Notes under the pieces: generated by a model | Told to the model about the DNA's origin: nothing | Database searches by the model: none | What the model saw: only the letters and a program-made list of their open reading frames with translations | Origin: Geobacillus subterraneus | GTDB lineage: Bacteria > Bacillota > Bacilli > Bacillales > Anoxybacillaceae | Length of the DNA stretch: 64,000 bases | Reading direction: 5' to 3' | Assembly (NCBI RefSeq): GCF_001618685.1 | Contig: NZ_CP014342.1 | Span: forward strand, 1 to 64,000 | Translations under genes and position numbers: made by a program | Shown here: positions 26,852-34,807 of the stretch, piece after piece | How positions within the stretch are numbered: position 1 is the first letter of the stretch | How the letters are laid out: every line of letters starts with the position of its first letter

Positions 26852-27928
26852 CTATTGTAAGGAAGGTTTAGAAAGTCTAACTAATTCCAAAGCCGGTTCA
26901 AGTTCATATGTATGCACATCCCAAATGTGTATCTCATCATCAGTTACAGTCACAGCAACATCCTCTGGGTCCGTAACTGGTACCTCAAAAGGTCCCATAA
27001 CTAAATCTAAATCGCTATTGTAAACTGATATATTTACAGAATCACCATATCCAACTACATAAAGGTTTCCAGAACCATCTCCGATAATCTTGACTTGATA
27101 CCCATCAGTAGTTATATTTTTTGGCTTTCCGTCTTCAAATAACGGTTTACCAGTACTCAAATCCATAACATATATAGAACTACCATAAACGAAAAATAAC
27201 CTTTTCTTTTCCATATCTACATAAATCGATTGTTCATATTCGAAACCATCATCAGCCTCATAAAAATCTTTTACATCCGTGAATTTTAAGACGGATTCTT
27301 CTGAATCATTCCCACCGAACCCACGTAAGTATTGTTCTGTATATATTGAATATTCCTGCTCACCTGTGTTGACAATAATTGCTTCTCCTTCCGAAGTGGT
27401 TGCAAAGTCATAAATACGCGAATCAGCAGGAACTACCTTATCATACATTTCATAGAATTTAAGATCAGTTTTATTCCATTCACCGTATTCAAACGCATCA
27501 TCTTCGTTTAGATTAAAAATTGATGCTCCTCTAAGCTTCCTACGATGAGTATCCTCTATTTCCACTGATATGCTTTTCCAACCATCTTTAGTTCCATTTA
27601 CTACGTGAGAATGGTTTACATCCTCGAAAGAAAGAAAAACCGTATCTTCCTTTTCACTTATATAATAGTCACGTACATCTTCAATTTGATTATCGATATT
27701 AAATGTTCCCCCTCCAAACAACTGTACAGTTTCAAGAATTTTAAAGCCTTCTTCCTTTTCTTCTGGTTTTTCTTGACTACTATCCTCATTTTCTTCGTTT
27801 TTACCACTTTCACTCTTTTCTTCTGTTGCTTGTGTTACATTTGTCTTTGTTGTTTCTTCCTTGTTCCCGCATCCAGTCAAAACTAACATTAGAATCAAAA
27901 ATAACGAATAATAAATTGCTGCCCTCAA
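26852..27928 (-). CDS. Hypothetical lipoprotein with predicted beta-rich domain
   Basis: A 358-residue secreted lipoprotein. The signal peptide ends in the lipobox LTGC at about residue 19, followed by a 40-residue acidic, low-complexity linker (many E, K and S). The rest has repeated short beta-strand patterns (LFFVYGSSIYVMDLSTGKPLF, GSGNLYVVGYGDS, DDEIHIWDVHTYEL), suggestive of a WD/PQQ-like beta-propeller. I do not recognise a named family. The start is a TTG preceded by AGGAAAGGAGAAGG. The gene is AT-rich and lies alone between IS1634 and IS630, so it was probably acquired horizontally. A role in surface binding or phage defence is only a guess. Confidence 0.75.
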   Translation of the reverse strand: MRAAIYYSLFLILMLVLTGCGNKEETTKTNVTQATEEKSESGKNEENEDSSQEKPEEKEEGFKILETVQLFGGGTFNIDNQIEDVRDYYISEKEDTVFLSFEDVNHSHVVNGTKDGWKSISVEIEDTHRRKLRGASIFNLNEDDAFEYGEWNKTDLKFYEMYDKVVPADSRIYDFATTSEGEAIIVNTGEQEYSIYTEQYLRGFGGNDSEESVLKFTDVKDFYEADDGFEYEQSIYVDMEKKRLFFVYGSSIYVMDLSTGKPLFEDGKPKNITTDGYQVKIIGDGSGNLYVVGYGDSVNISVYNSDLDLVMGPFEVPVTDPEDVAVTVTDDEIHIWDVHTYELEPALELVRLSKPSLQ

Positions 27929-28035
27929 AAAAATCCTTCTCCTTTCCTGTATATAGATTAATTATAAGTTAATGGTACAATATCCATAATACACCACAAA
28001 CTATATACATGCAACATGAAGAGTTAACTTCTCAG

Positions 28036-28563
28036 TCATCCTGCACACCCTAAGCGCTGCAGCACTTCCTCCGGACGTTCGTGGATGTAGTTGACAAACC
28101 GAGTAATGGCTTGAATGATATCGTTGCGATCCTTGTGAAATACATTGGCAATCACCGTATCTTTCAGCCATTTCCATAAGCGTTCGATCGGGTTCAGCTG
28201 TGGCGAATAGGGAGGAAGGTAAATAAAGTGAAAACACTGCCCTTCTTCCCGCAAAAACTCCTTGACCATTTTGGCATGGTGAATGCGGGCGTTATCCAAC
28301 ACCAAGACCATGAGACGGTCTAAATAGCGCTCTTTGAGCATTCTCAAGAAATCCAAGAACGTCGCGGCATTGGCAGCGGTCGTTTGATGAAGCACCGTTT
28401 CGCCATCGTGGATGTTGACCGCGCCAAACAGCGATACGTGGGCATGATGGCCGAACGTCGGCACTTGTTTTTGGCGGCCGACTTCCGACCATGTGGACCG
28501 CAAGACATGGTAAGAGCGGATATGTGTTTCATCAAGGTACAACAAGACCGAATCAGGATCCAT
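28036..28563 (-). CDS. IS630 transposase, C-terminal catalytic part (ORF B)
   Basis: The DDE domain: LYLDETHIRSYHVLRSTWSE with the first aspartate, LVLDNARIHHAKMVKEFL with the second, and LPPYSPQLNPIERLWKWLK with the catalytic glutamate. All three are present. The frame lies -1 relative to the upstream helix-turn-helix ORF and overlaps its stop codon. A run of eight A just before the join, read on this strand, is a typical slippery site, so the active transposase is probably a frameshift fusion of both ORFs. Confidence 0.88.
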   Translation of the reverse strand: MDPDSVLLYLDETHIRSYHVLRSTWSEVGRQKQVPTFGHHAHVSLFGAVNIHDGETVLHQTTAANAATFLDFLRMLKERYLDRLMVLVLDNARIHHAKMVKEFLREEGQCFHFIYLPPYSPQLNPIERLWKWLKDTVIANVFHKDRNDIIQAITRFVNYIHERPEEVLQRLGCAG

Positions 28564-29093
28564 TAAGTTTTTTTTATGAAGTCGAGCTGTTTCTCAAAAT
28601 TCTTTTGTCGATCCGGATCACCTTTCGCCAATGTGTAGGTCGGCCGTGTCCACGACAGCCCTTTGCGGTGCAGGAGTTTTCGCAACGCTTCGCGGGAAAT
28701 GCAAACACCGAAGTGCTTTTCGACATAGGATTGCAGGAGTTTGGTGTTCCACGCCGAAGCGACGTCCCAGCCCAGTTCCACGGGAGTGGTGGTCAACACA
28801 AGCTGTTTGATCTCTTCCTGCTGTTCTTCGGTGAGAAACGGCTCCCGCCCGGGGGCGAAATCCCGATGAAGCAAGAGCTCCAGACCGCCTTCGTTGAACA
28901 GCGACACATAATGGGAAACGGTTTGTCGGCACACGTTGACCATGGAGGCCACCTCTTTGCCCAAATAGCCTTCCATGACCAGGCGAACCGCCATCACCCG
29001 TTGGCGAAGAAGGGTGTTTTTGATTTTCCGTTCCTGTTTGCGAAGTGTCCGAGGTGTCCATCCGTGATCGTTGGTGATTTTGAGACGTTTCAT
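28563..29093 (-). CDS. IS630 transposase, N-terminal helix-turn-helix part (ORF A)
   Basis: A 176-residue DNA-binding half of the transposase. Two helix-turn-helix units are visible (QRVMAVRLVMEGYLGKEVASMVNVCRQTVSHYVSLF, then ISREALRKLLHRKGLSW). It ends DFIKKT-stop on the slippery A8 run, which would allow a -1 shift into ORF B. It starts at ATG 29093 on the minus strand. Confidence 0.88.
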   Translation of the reverse strand: MKRLKITNDHGWTPRTLRKQERKIKNTLLRQRVMAVRLVMEGYLGKEVASMVNVCRQTVSHYVSLFNEGGLELLLHRDFAPGREPFLTEEQQEEIKQLVLTTTPVELGWDVASAWNTKLLQSYVEKHFGVCISREALRKLLHRKGLSWTRPTYTLAKGDPDRQKNFEKQLDFIKKT

Positions 29094-29230
29094 GCAGAAT
29101 TCTGCTCCTTTTCCATACTTTTCCTTAGGAGCAGTATAACCGGAGTGGGCACCACTTATACGAAGGTTAACTTTTCAATGAGTATATATATAGATGCATC
29201 GTTCGATGAGCATCCTGTCAATATTATACT

Positions 29231-29282
29231 TCACATTTCGCACCTTAACAGGGTCAAAAAAAAGATTTTTTATTTTTAGAAC
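29231..29282 (+). repeat. Lone IS1634 left end
   Basis: TCACATTTCGCACC followed by TTAACAGGGTC and a T-rich stretch repeats the first 45-50 bp of the IS1634 element at 24822 with minor changes. No transposase sequence accompanies it, so it is a remnant of a second copy. Confidence 0.75.
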
Positions 29283-29293
29283 CCATGGTGCTA

Positions 29294-29531
29294 TATAGAT
29301 GCAATTTGAAGCTTTACCATTTGCAGCTTTTACCGAGTATTTGATCGACTGTTGGGCGACCGAACAACGCCGCTTCCAGACCCATATATAGGTCTGTGAA
29401 ACAGGCGGTTGTTCGGTCTTCCGTCACGCCTTGGTGTGACGGAGGCAAGCCTGTGGCTTGCCTTCGACAGTCGAAAATGGACAAACCGCTTTTCCGTCAA
29501 GGATGTGTTAGACTTCTTCGTTGCATCTATA
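29294..29531 (+). repeat. Structured MITE, copy A
   Basis: A 238-bp element ending in TATAGATGCAA / TTGCATCTATA and flanked by TA. A second copy lies at 48562-48786. The core folds into a closed multi-helix RNA-like form: a closing stem TCGACTGTTG / CGACAGTCGA, a long hairpin with GACCGAACAAC / TTGTTCGGTC, a hairpin CCGTCAC / GTGACGG, and a hairpin GGCAAGCC / GGCTTGCC. Relative to copy B it has an extra 12 nt before the core. It has no plausible coding content. TIR similarity to the IS630 left end suggests mobilisation by that family. It lies 69 bp upstream of the DUF1360 gene. Confidence 0.82.
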
Positions 29532-29600
29532 TATAGGTTCATAACGAAGCGCTTCTTGGTTCATACTAAAGGAAAAGCTCGCAAAAGAAAGGGACTCGCC

Positions 29601-29984
29601 ATGCTTCGTGAACTCGACTGGATGACGTACATCATGATCATTTTGGCCAGCTATCGGTTCACCCACTTGATCGTCTTTGATAAGATCACGGAGTTTATTC
29701 GCAATCCGTTTATGAAAAAAGAGACAATCCAACACGAAGACGGGAGTACGGAAATCAAGAAAGTGCCGAAATCGAAATTCGGCTATTTGTTGAACTGTTA
29801 CTGGTGTGCGGGAGTGTGGAGCGCGGTTTTTCTCGCGCTTGGGTATTTATTCATCCCAAAGATCGCCATGCCGTTGATTTTTATCTTTTCGATCGCCGGG
29901 GCGCAGGCGATTCTCGAGACGTTTGTCGGGGTCGGGACGAAGGCGATCGACCTTTTGTCAGCGGCGAAAAAGCGGATGGAGTGA
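29601..29984 (+). CDS. DUF1360 membrane protein (YjcA-like)
   Basis: A 127-residue protein of the DUF1360 family; the B. subtilis relative I recall, YjcA, is linked to sporulation. It has an N-terminal helix (WMTYIMIILASYRFTHLIVFD), a charged middle (MKKETIQHEDGSTEIKKVPKS), the conserved segment LLNCYWCAGVWSAVF, and a C-terminal helix pair. The ATG at 29601 is preceded by GAAAGGGA. The structured MITE ends 69 bp upstream and may have displaced or supplied the promoter. A strong terminator follows immediately. Confidence 0.85.
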   Translation: MLRELDWMTYIMIILASYRFTHLIVFDKITEFIRNPFMKKETIQHEDGSTEIKKVPKSKFGYLLNCYWCAGVWSAVFLALGYLFIPKIAMPLIFIFSIAGAQAILETFVGVGTKAIDLLSAAKKRME

Positions 29985-29989
29985 CATTG

Positions 29990-30032
29990 GCGGGCGTGCG
30001 GCGGAAACATGCGGCACGCCCGCTTTTCTTGC
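29990..30032 (+). terminator. Rho-independent terminator after the DUF1360 gene
   Basis: GCGGGCGTGC pairs with GCACGCCCGC, followed by TTTTCTTGC. Confidence 0.88.
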
Positions 30033-30051
30033 TTTTGTCGATACATCATGG

Positions 30052-30081
30052 TTGACTTATATAAGTACTTAATTATATAAT
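30052..30081 (+). promoter_or_regulatory. Promoter of the ars operon
   Basis: TTGACT (30052-30057), an 18-nt spacer and TATAAT (30076-30081). The spacer and the DNA near 30138-30165 contain related AT-rich dyads (ATATAAG with nearby inverted parts) that could be ArsR sites. Confidence 0.65.
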
Positions 30082-30181
30082 GATTGACGGAAACCATTTC
30101 ATTGGTTGGCGTGGCCGTTTCATGATGGATGTTCGTTTTTATATAAGCAAATCATGATATGATGATGAACGGAGGGGTGAT

Positions 30182-30529
30182 ATGCCGCAACTCGCAATGG
30201 AGATAGGAGCAGCCGCTCGGGTGTTGAAGCTGCTCGGCGATCCGACGCGGCTGACGATTTTGGCGATTTTGAATCAGCGGGAGTGCTGTGTGTGCGAGCT
30301 GCTTGAGGTGTTTTCGTCAAGCCAGCCGGCGATCAGCCAGCATTTGCGTAAGTTAAAAGATGCCGGGCTGATCCAAGAGGAGCGGAGAGGGCAATGGGTG
30401 TATTATTCGCTCCGGCCGCAAAGCGAATACTACTCCCTGCTGCAAGCGGTGTTGTCGTACGTTCCGGATCAAGAGGAAAACATTCGCAAAATCGAGACAG
30501 CGAATCCTGCAGCCCGCTGCGGGTGCTGA
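30182..30529 (+). CDS. arsR: ArsR-family arsenic-responsive repressor
   Basis: A 115-residue winged-helix repressor that leaves DNA when As(III) binds. The metal-site motif ECCVCELLEVF at residues 38-48 sits in the DNA-recognition region, as in ArsR, with the recognition helix SQPAISQHLRKLKDAG following and a C-terminal RCGC tail. It is the first gene of arsR-acr3-arsC, with GGAGGGGTG upstream of the ATG. The operon probably represses itself through sites in the 30052-30165 region. Confidence 0.92.
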   Translation: MPQLAMEIGAAARVLKLLGDPTRLTILAILNQRECCVCELLEVFSSSQPAISQHLRKLKDAGLIQEERRGQWVYYSLRPQSEYYSLLQAVLSYVPDQEENIRKIETANPAARCGC

Positions 30530-30547
30530 TGTTAAATGACGAGGTGA

Positions 30548-31618
30548 ATGATGGTGGATTGTTGTGAACCGAAGCGGTTGTCGTTTTTAGACCGCTTTTT
30601 AACGGTATGGATTTTTCTCGCGATGGCGGTCGGGATCGGAGTCGGGATTTGGGCTCCTGGGCTGGTGGATGGCTTGAACCGTCTGCAAGTCGGTACGACC
30701 TCGATTCCGATTGCGATTGGCTTGATTTTGATGATGTATCCGCCGCTGGCGAAAGTGCGCTACGAGGAAATGGGGCGCGTGTTCAAAGATGTGAAGGTGC
30801 TCGTCTTGTCCCTCGTGCAAAACTGGGTGATCGGCCCGCTGCTGATGTTCATCTTGGCGATTGTCTTTTTGCCTGACAAGCCGGAGTATATGATCGGCTT
30901 GATTTTAATCGGGCTTGCCCGTTGCATCGCCATGGTCATCGTCTGGAATGACTTGGCGCGCGGTGACACCGAGTACGCAGCAGGACTTGTCGCCTTCAAT
31001 TCACTGTTTCAAGTGCTGTTTTTCTCGTTGTATGCGTACGTGTTTGTGACGGTCATTCCTGGATGGATTGGGCTTGAGGGAGCCGTTGTCGAGATCACGA
31101 TGGCGGAAGTGGCGAAATCGGTGTTTATTTACTTAGGCATCCCGTTTCTCGCTGGCATGGCGACAAGGTTTGTGCTTGTGAAAGCGAAAGGGCGGCAATG
31201 GTATGAAACAGTGTTTGTGCCGAAAATCAGCCCGCTGACGCTTGTTGCGCTTTTGTTTACGATCGTGGTGATGTTTTCGCTCAAAGGCGATATGATCGTC
31301 AGCTTGCCGCTCGATGTTGTGCGCATTGCGATTCCATTGCTGCTTTATTTTGTCATCATGTTTTTTGTCTCCTTCTTTTTGGCGAAAAAATTGGGAGCCG
31401 GCTACCCGGTATCGACGACGCTCGCGTTTACGGCAGGAAGCAACAACTTTGAGCTGGCCATTGCCGTCGCCGTGGGGGTGTTTGGCATTCATTCGGGCGC
31501 GGCGTTTGCGGCAGTTATCGGTCCGCTCATTGAAGTGCCGGTGATGCTGGCGCTTGTCAACGTAGCATTGGCGTTTCAGCGAAAGTATTTTTCTTCGGGC
31601 AATCCAACATCAACGTAA
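30548..31618 (+). CDS. acr3: Arsenite efflux carrier, ACR3 family
   Basis: Exports arsenite from the cytosol using the proton motive force. The 356-residue protein has ten predicted helices and the ACR3 hallmarks: [32 protein letters not shown] in the N-terminal third, the conserved cysteine in [18 protein letters not shown] (residue 129), and [17 protein letters not shown] with the conserved glutamate near residue 300. Two adjacent ATGs (30548 and 30551) follow GAGGTG; either may be used. It is sometimes labelled arsB, but it is not of the ArsB family. Confidence 0.94.
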   Translation: MMVDCCEPKRLSFLDRFLTVWIFLAMAVGIGVGIWAPGLVDGLNRLQVGTTSIPIAIGLILMMYPPLAKVRYEEMGRVFKDVKVLVLSLVQNWVIGPLLMFILAIVFLPDKPEYMIGLILIGLARCIAMVIVWNDLARGDTEYAAGLVAFNSLFQVLFFSLYAYVFVTVIPGWIGLEGAVVEITMAEVAKSVFIYLGIPFLAGMATRFVLVKAKGRQWYETVFVPKISPLTLVALLFTIVVMFSLKGDMIVSLPLDVVRIAIPLLLYFVIMFFVSFFLAKKLGAGYPVSTTLAFTAGSNNFELAIAVAVGVFGIHSGAAFAAVIGPLIEVPVMLALVNVALAFQRKYFSSGNPTST

Positions 31619-31633
31619 AGGTGAGAACCAGCG

Positions 31634-32053
31634 ATGAAGAAAAAAGTCATTTATTTCTTGTGCACCGGAAACTCGTGCCGCAGTCAAATGGCAGAAGGCT
31701 GGGCGAAACAACTTCTTGGTGAGGAATGGGAGGTGTACAGCGCCGGGATTGAAGCGCATGGCCTCAATCCGAATGCGGTGAAAGTGATGAAGGAAGTCGG
31801 CATCGACATTTCGAACCAAACGTCTGACGTCATCGACCCGGATCTCCTCAACCGCGCTGATTTGGTCGTGACGCTGTGCGGCCATGCAGCTGACCATTGC
31901 CCGGTCACCCCGCCGCACGTGAAGCGTGTCCATTGGGGCTTTGACGATCCAGCGAAAGCGGAAGGGACGGAAGAGGAGAAGCTCGCGGTGTTCCGCCGCG
32001 TCCGCGATGAAATTGGCGAGCGCATTTGCCGGTTTGCCGAGACGGGGGAATAG
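31634..32053 (+). CDS. arsC: Arsenate reductase, thioredoxin-coupled (low-molecular-weight phosphatase fold)
   Basis: Reduces arsenate to arsenite, which Acr3 then exports. The 139-residue protein has the P-loop CTGNSCRS with nucleophile Cys10, the redox pair Cys82 and Cys89 ([10 protein letters not shown]), and the DPD and VHWGFDDPA motifs, as in the S. aureus and B. subtilis enzymes. AAAGGTGAGAACC precedes the ATG and it follows acr3 after 15 nt, so the three genes form one operon. Confidence 0.95.
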   Translation: MKKKVIYFLCTGNSCRSQMAEGWAKQLLGEEWEVYSAGIEAHGLNPNAVKVMKEVGIDISNQTSDVIDPDLLNRADLVVTLCGHAADHCPVTPPHVKRVHWGFDDPAKAEGTEEEKLAVFRRVRDEIGERICRFAETGE

Positions 32054-32285
32054 GGGCGGTGCAGCAAGGCAGGCGCAAAGAGCGGGGAAACGGTCTTGCA
32101 TAGGGTGCGCAGCAGCTGCTCGTCGAAGTGCGGCCGGAAACGGGGAAGTGGCTGGGCGGACGAAAACCGCTCGGCGCGAAAAAGATGGTGAGAAGCCATC
32201 TTGTCAATCCACTGAACGTTTTGACAGACGAAATGAGCACATCGATGAAGGCGGTGCCACATTAGGTCACTGGAGGAGAAACCGA

Positions 32286-32723
32286 ATGGAGTTATTTCAT
32301 CAGTTAGCTCGCCGAAACATCAAAATCCGCAAACAGTCCGGTTTCGGAGCGCAATGGCGACAACAGTGGGAAAAGGTGTTTGCCGGCCATTTGACTGCGG
32401 AAGAAAAACAACACATCCACCTTCATAATCGGAATGGAGTCAACGGCTACTTATGGCATGTGTTCAGCTATGGGATGAGAGGCTGTTTCACAGGAGAAGA
32501 AGCGGAAATGGCGTTTGATGAGGAAGAGAAAACGTGCTGCTATCTTTTCTTTCAACATGGCGACGATGCGTTCACCGTGGAGGATGCGTCCGGCTTGAAA
32601 GCCGCCGATCTGGCAGCGGAAAACGACAAAATCGATCTATATGTGGTGGACAGCGAGTTCAACTGGACGTTTGTCATGACGCATGAAAGCGGATGGCTTG
32701 GCCCGTATTTTAGCAGAAGGTAA
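32286..32723 (+). CDS. DUF4275-like protein
   Basis: A 145-residue soluble protein starting at ATG 32286 after CTGGAGGAG. It resembles the DUF4275 family (conserved segments HLHNRNGVNGYLWHVFSYG and FNWTFVMTHESGWLGPYF). No catalytic motif is evident and function is unknown. About 230 bp with no supported gene separate it from arsC, so it is probably not part of the arsenic operon. A bidirectional terminator follows. Confidence 0.75.
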   Translation: MELFHQLARRNIKIRKQSGFGAQWRQQWEKVFAGHLTAEEKQHIHLHNRNGVNGYLWHVFSYGMRGCFTGEEAEMAFDEEEKTCCYLFFQHGDDAFTVEDASGLKAADLAAENDKIDLYVVDSEFNWTFVMTHESGWLGPYFSRR

Positions 32724-32774
32724 CAGCCATGGCTTATCGGCGGCCAAGGAAATCCAATGAGACAGAAAGAAAAA

Positions 32775-32817
32775 GAGTTCCAACCGAGCCCCAGGAAGAC
32801 TAGGTTGGAACCTTTTT
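32775..32817. terminator. Bidirectional terminator
   Basis: GTTCCAACC pairs with GGTTGGAAC; T-runs lie on both sides (CTTTTT on plus, CTCTTTTTC on minus). It serves the convergent DUF4275 and Gfo/Idh genes. Confidence 0.9.
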
Positions 32818-32818
32818 A

Positions 32819-33805
32819 TTATCGCTCGTCGGCCGGGAACACGATGCCGGTTTGTTTTCGCGCTTCGTCCATGATTTCCATCGTCCAAAGCGAATGGCGG
32901 TGCGAGTTGACGGCCGATTCGCGTTCTCCGTTTTCGATCAAACGGATAAACTCTTGTGCTTCATAATACATCGGCGGCTTGTCCTGCGGCGCGGTGATGT
33001 CCTCGACGCGCCCGTCGCGGTAGCGGATTTCCGCTTTGGTTGGTGTGTGGATGGCGTCGATGATCATGTTTCCGTCTTCCCCTTGAATCTCCGAAGGCAA
33101 GTGCGAGTTCGTGATTTTCGAATAAAAGACGACCGCGTCCATGTCGCCGTAATCGAGCACGATCGAACCCTCGCCATCAACGCCGGATTCGAGCTTCACG
33201 CTTTGCGCCTTCACGCCACGGGGCTGGCCGAACAAAACGACCATCGGGTACAGGCAATAGACGCCAAGGTCCATCAACGCCCCGTTGGAGAAAGCTGGGT
33301 TGAAGGCGTTGAGCACCGTTCCTTGCTTATAGGCGTCATAGCGCGATGAGTATTGGCAATAGTTCGCCACGTAGCGGCGGATGCGGCCGAGTTTCGGCAA
33401 GTGCTCGCGGATGGACCGGAATGTGGGAAGCAGCGTCGCTTTCATCGCTTCCATCAATACGACGCCGTTTCGCTCCGCCGCTTCGATCATCGCTTTGACT
33501 TCTCTCGCATTGGAGGCGAGCGGTTTTTCGCATAAGACGTGCTTGCCGTGATTCATGAGCAAAATCGCCTGCTCGGCATGAAGTGCGTTCGGGCTGGCGA
33601 TATAGACGGCATCAATGCCGTCGCTTTCGGCCAGCTTTTGCAAGTCCGTGAACGTCCGCGGCGCCCCGACTTTGTCGGCAAACTGCTTTGCGGTCTCCTC
33701 GGTTCGCGAGTAGACGGCGGCGAGTTCGAAGGAATCGACGAGGCGCGCGGCGTCAAGAAATGCTTCGGTGATCCAGTTTGTGCCGATGGTTGCGAATCGA
33801 ATCAT
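32819..33805 (-). CDS. Gfo/Idh/MocA-family oxidoreductase
   Basis: A 328-residue NAD(P)-dependent oxidoreductase of unknown substrate. The nucleotide-binding motif is slightly unusual (IRFATIGTNWITEAF at the N terminus); the catalytic lysine motif CEKPLASNAREV is near residue 93, and GALMDLGVYCLYPMV near 177 belongs to the substrate domain. TTTGAAGGAGGCC precedes the ATG. It is a monocistronic gene unrelated to the dehydrogenases of the AT-rich island. Similar to trans-dihydrodiol dehydrogenase-like members of the family. Confidence 0.88.
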   Translation of the reverse strand: MIRFATIGTNWITEAFLDAARLVDSFELAAVYSRTEETAKQFADKVGAPRTFTDLQKLAESDGIDAVYIASPNALHAEQAILLMNHGKHVLCEKPLASNAREVKAMIEAAERNGVVLMEAMKATLLPTFRSIREHLPKLGRIRRYVANYCQYSSRYDAYKQGTVLNAFNPAFSNGALMDLGVYCLYPMVVLFGQPRGVKAQSVKLESGVDGEGSIVLDYGDMDAVVFYSKITNSHLPSEIQGEDGNMIIDAIHTPTKAEIRYRDGRVEDITAPQDKPPMYYEAQEFIRLIENGERESAVNSHRHSLWTMEIMDEARKQTGIVFPADER

Positions 33806-33903
33806 GTTGTTTGGCCTCCTTCATTTGTATCGACCCCATTGTACCACAAATCAACGGAGAGGCTTCGTTTTGTCATCGTCATGGAGCAAGCGTGCTTTTC
33901 TCT

Positions 33904-34290
33904 TTAGTTTTCATACAGCTCGATCGGCAGTTCATCTGGGTCTTGGAAGAAGGTGAATCGTTTGCCGGTCGCTTCATCAACGCGGACGGGTTCGGGATCG
34001 ATGCCGTGTTGGCGCAAGTAGGCAATGGCTTCATCGAGGTTGTCCACCGCCAAAGCAAGATGGCGCAGTCCGCACGCTTCCGGGTAGCTTGGGCGCTTCG
34101 GCGGGTTTTCAAAGGAAAATAGCTCAAGCTGAATGCCGCCATCAGCCTCCAAATCGAGTTTGTACGAACGGCGCTCAGCGCGGTATTGCTCCCGGATGGG
34201 GCGAAATCCGAGAATTTCTGTATAAAATCGTTTTGATCGTTCATAGTCCGAGCAAATCAAAGCGATATGGTGAATCGTGGCAAGACGCAT
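33904..34290 (-). CDS. VOC-family protein (glyoxalase I-like)
   Basis: A 128-residue metal enzyme of the vicinal oxygen chelate superfamily with paired beta-alpha-beta-beta-beta modules. Probable metal ligands are visible: IHHIAL near residue 6, LELF near 54, LRHLALAVDNLDEA near 73, and PIELYEN at the end (glutamate). It matches the short glyoxalase-like YwbC/GloA2 type. The start is the ATG at 34290, just after AAGAGGAGGAAGC; an open extension upstream is not supported. Methylglyoxal removal is plausible but unproven. Confidence 0.85.
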   Translation of the reverse strand: MRLATIHHIALICSDYERSKRFYTEILGFRPIREQYRAERRSYKLDLEADGGIQLELFSFENPPKRPSYPEACGLRHLALAVDNLDEAIAYLRQHGIDPEPVRVDEATGKRFTFFQDPDELPIELYEN

Positions 34291-34594
34291 ATTGCTTCCT
34301 CCTCTTATAAGACGAGTGATGTATTGCAAAATACCATTGAACTTATTCATTCTTCTTAGAGAAACCTCGTACAATTAACTTTTTTTGAACCATTTCCGCT
34401 CATTGGTACGAGACAGCCATGTTTCACGTCCTTCCATGTTTTTCGGAAAACTGCCTACCCATCACTGAAATCAGCAGCGGTTGAGCCCGTTCTCGGTGTT
34501 TCGGTCAAATCGAACCAAGAATTGTTATTTTGCGATAATAGAAGGGGTTGTCGATGCTTGTCGAAGCGGGCGAAAAATGTCTGCTCTCCTTATA

Positions 34595-34624
34595 TTGACA
34601 GTTTGACAATCTATAGACTATCAT
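34595..34624 (+). promoter_or_regulatory. Promoter of the 2-oxo acid dehydrogenase cluster
   Basis: TTGACA at 34595-34600, an 18-nt spacer and TATCAT at 34619-34624. A second TTTGACA lies inside the spacer. An AAAAAACG/CGTTTTTT dyad (34674-34700) lies in the leader. Confidence 0.65.
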
Positions 34625-34699
34625 AAATCTTGTAGGTTGGAAAATTTAAAATATTCATTTGATATTTTGGTAGAAAAAACGAATGGTCACCACGTTTTT

Positions 34700-34713
34700 T
34701 GTAAGCGCTTAAC
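34700..34713 (+). promoter_or_regulatory. CcpA-type cre site in the leader of the E2 gene
   Basis: TGTAAGCGCTTAAC matches the cre consensus at 13 of 14 positions. It lies about 75 bp downstream of the -10 box, where CcpA would block elongation, so the cluster is probably repressed by preferred sugars. Confidence 0.75.
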
Positions 34714-34807
34714 TTCTATGTTTCCTCATGATCGCCGCACCATGGATGCTGCACCATTGTGTTTGTTTCCAATCGCAACACGAGAAGAAGGGGAAGGGGA
34801 TATCGCC

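Larger units (their letters stand above)
28004..29187 (-). mobile_element. IS630-family insertion sequence
   Basis: About 1.18 kb with imperfect ends: TGAAGAGTTAACTTCTC near 28017 and its degenerate complement GAAGGTTAACTTTTCA near 29162. TA-rich flanks fit the TA target of this family. It carries two overlapping transposase frames. The outer left sequence TATACATGCAACATGAAG resembles the left end of the structured MITE at 29294 and 48562. Exact ends are uncertain by several bases. Confidence 0.75.

Noticed and set aside
29182-29205. A third copy of the MITE, from TATAGATGCATCG beside IS630.
   Set aside because: Only about ten bases match the MITE end; too short to call.
29330-29542. Minus-strand 70-codon ORF in MITE copy A, similar to part of a minus-strand ORF over copy B.
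   Set aside because: Similarity ends with the repeat and comes from conserved nucleotide structure; frames diverge and no ribosome binding site is present.
34637-34807. N-terminal extension of the E2 protein.
   Set aside because: The lipoyl domain begins normally at 34808 with a strong ribosome binding site, and the upstream stretch contains the cre site and a leader dyad.
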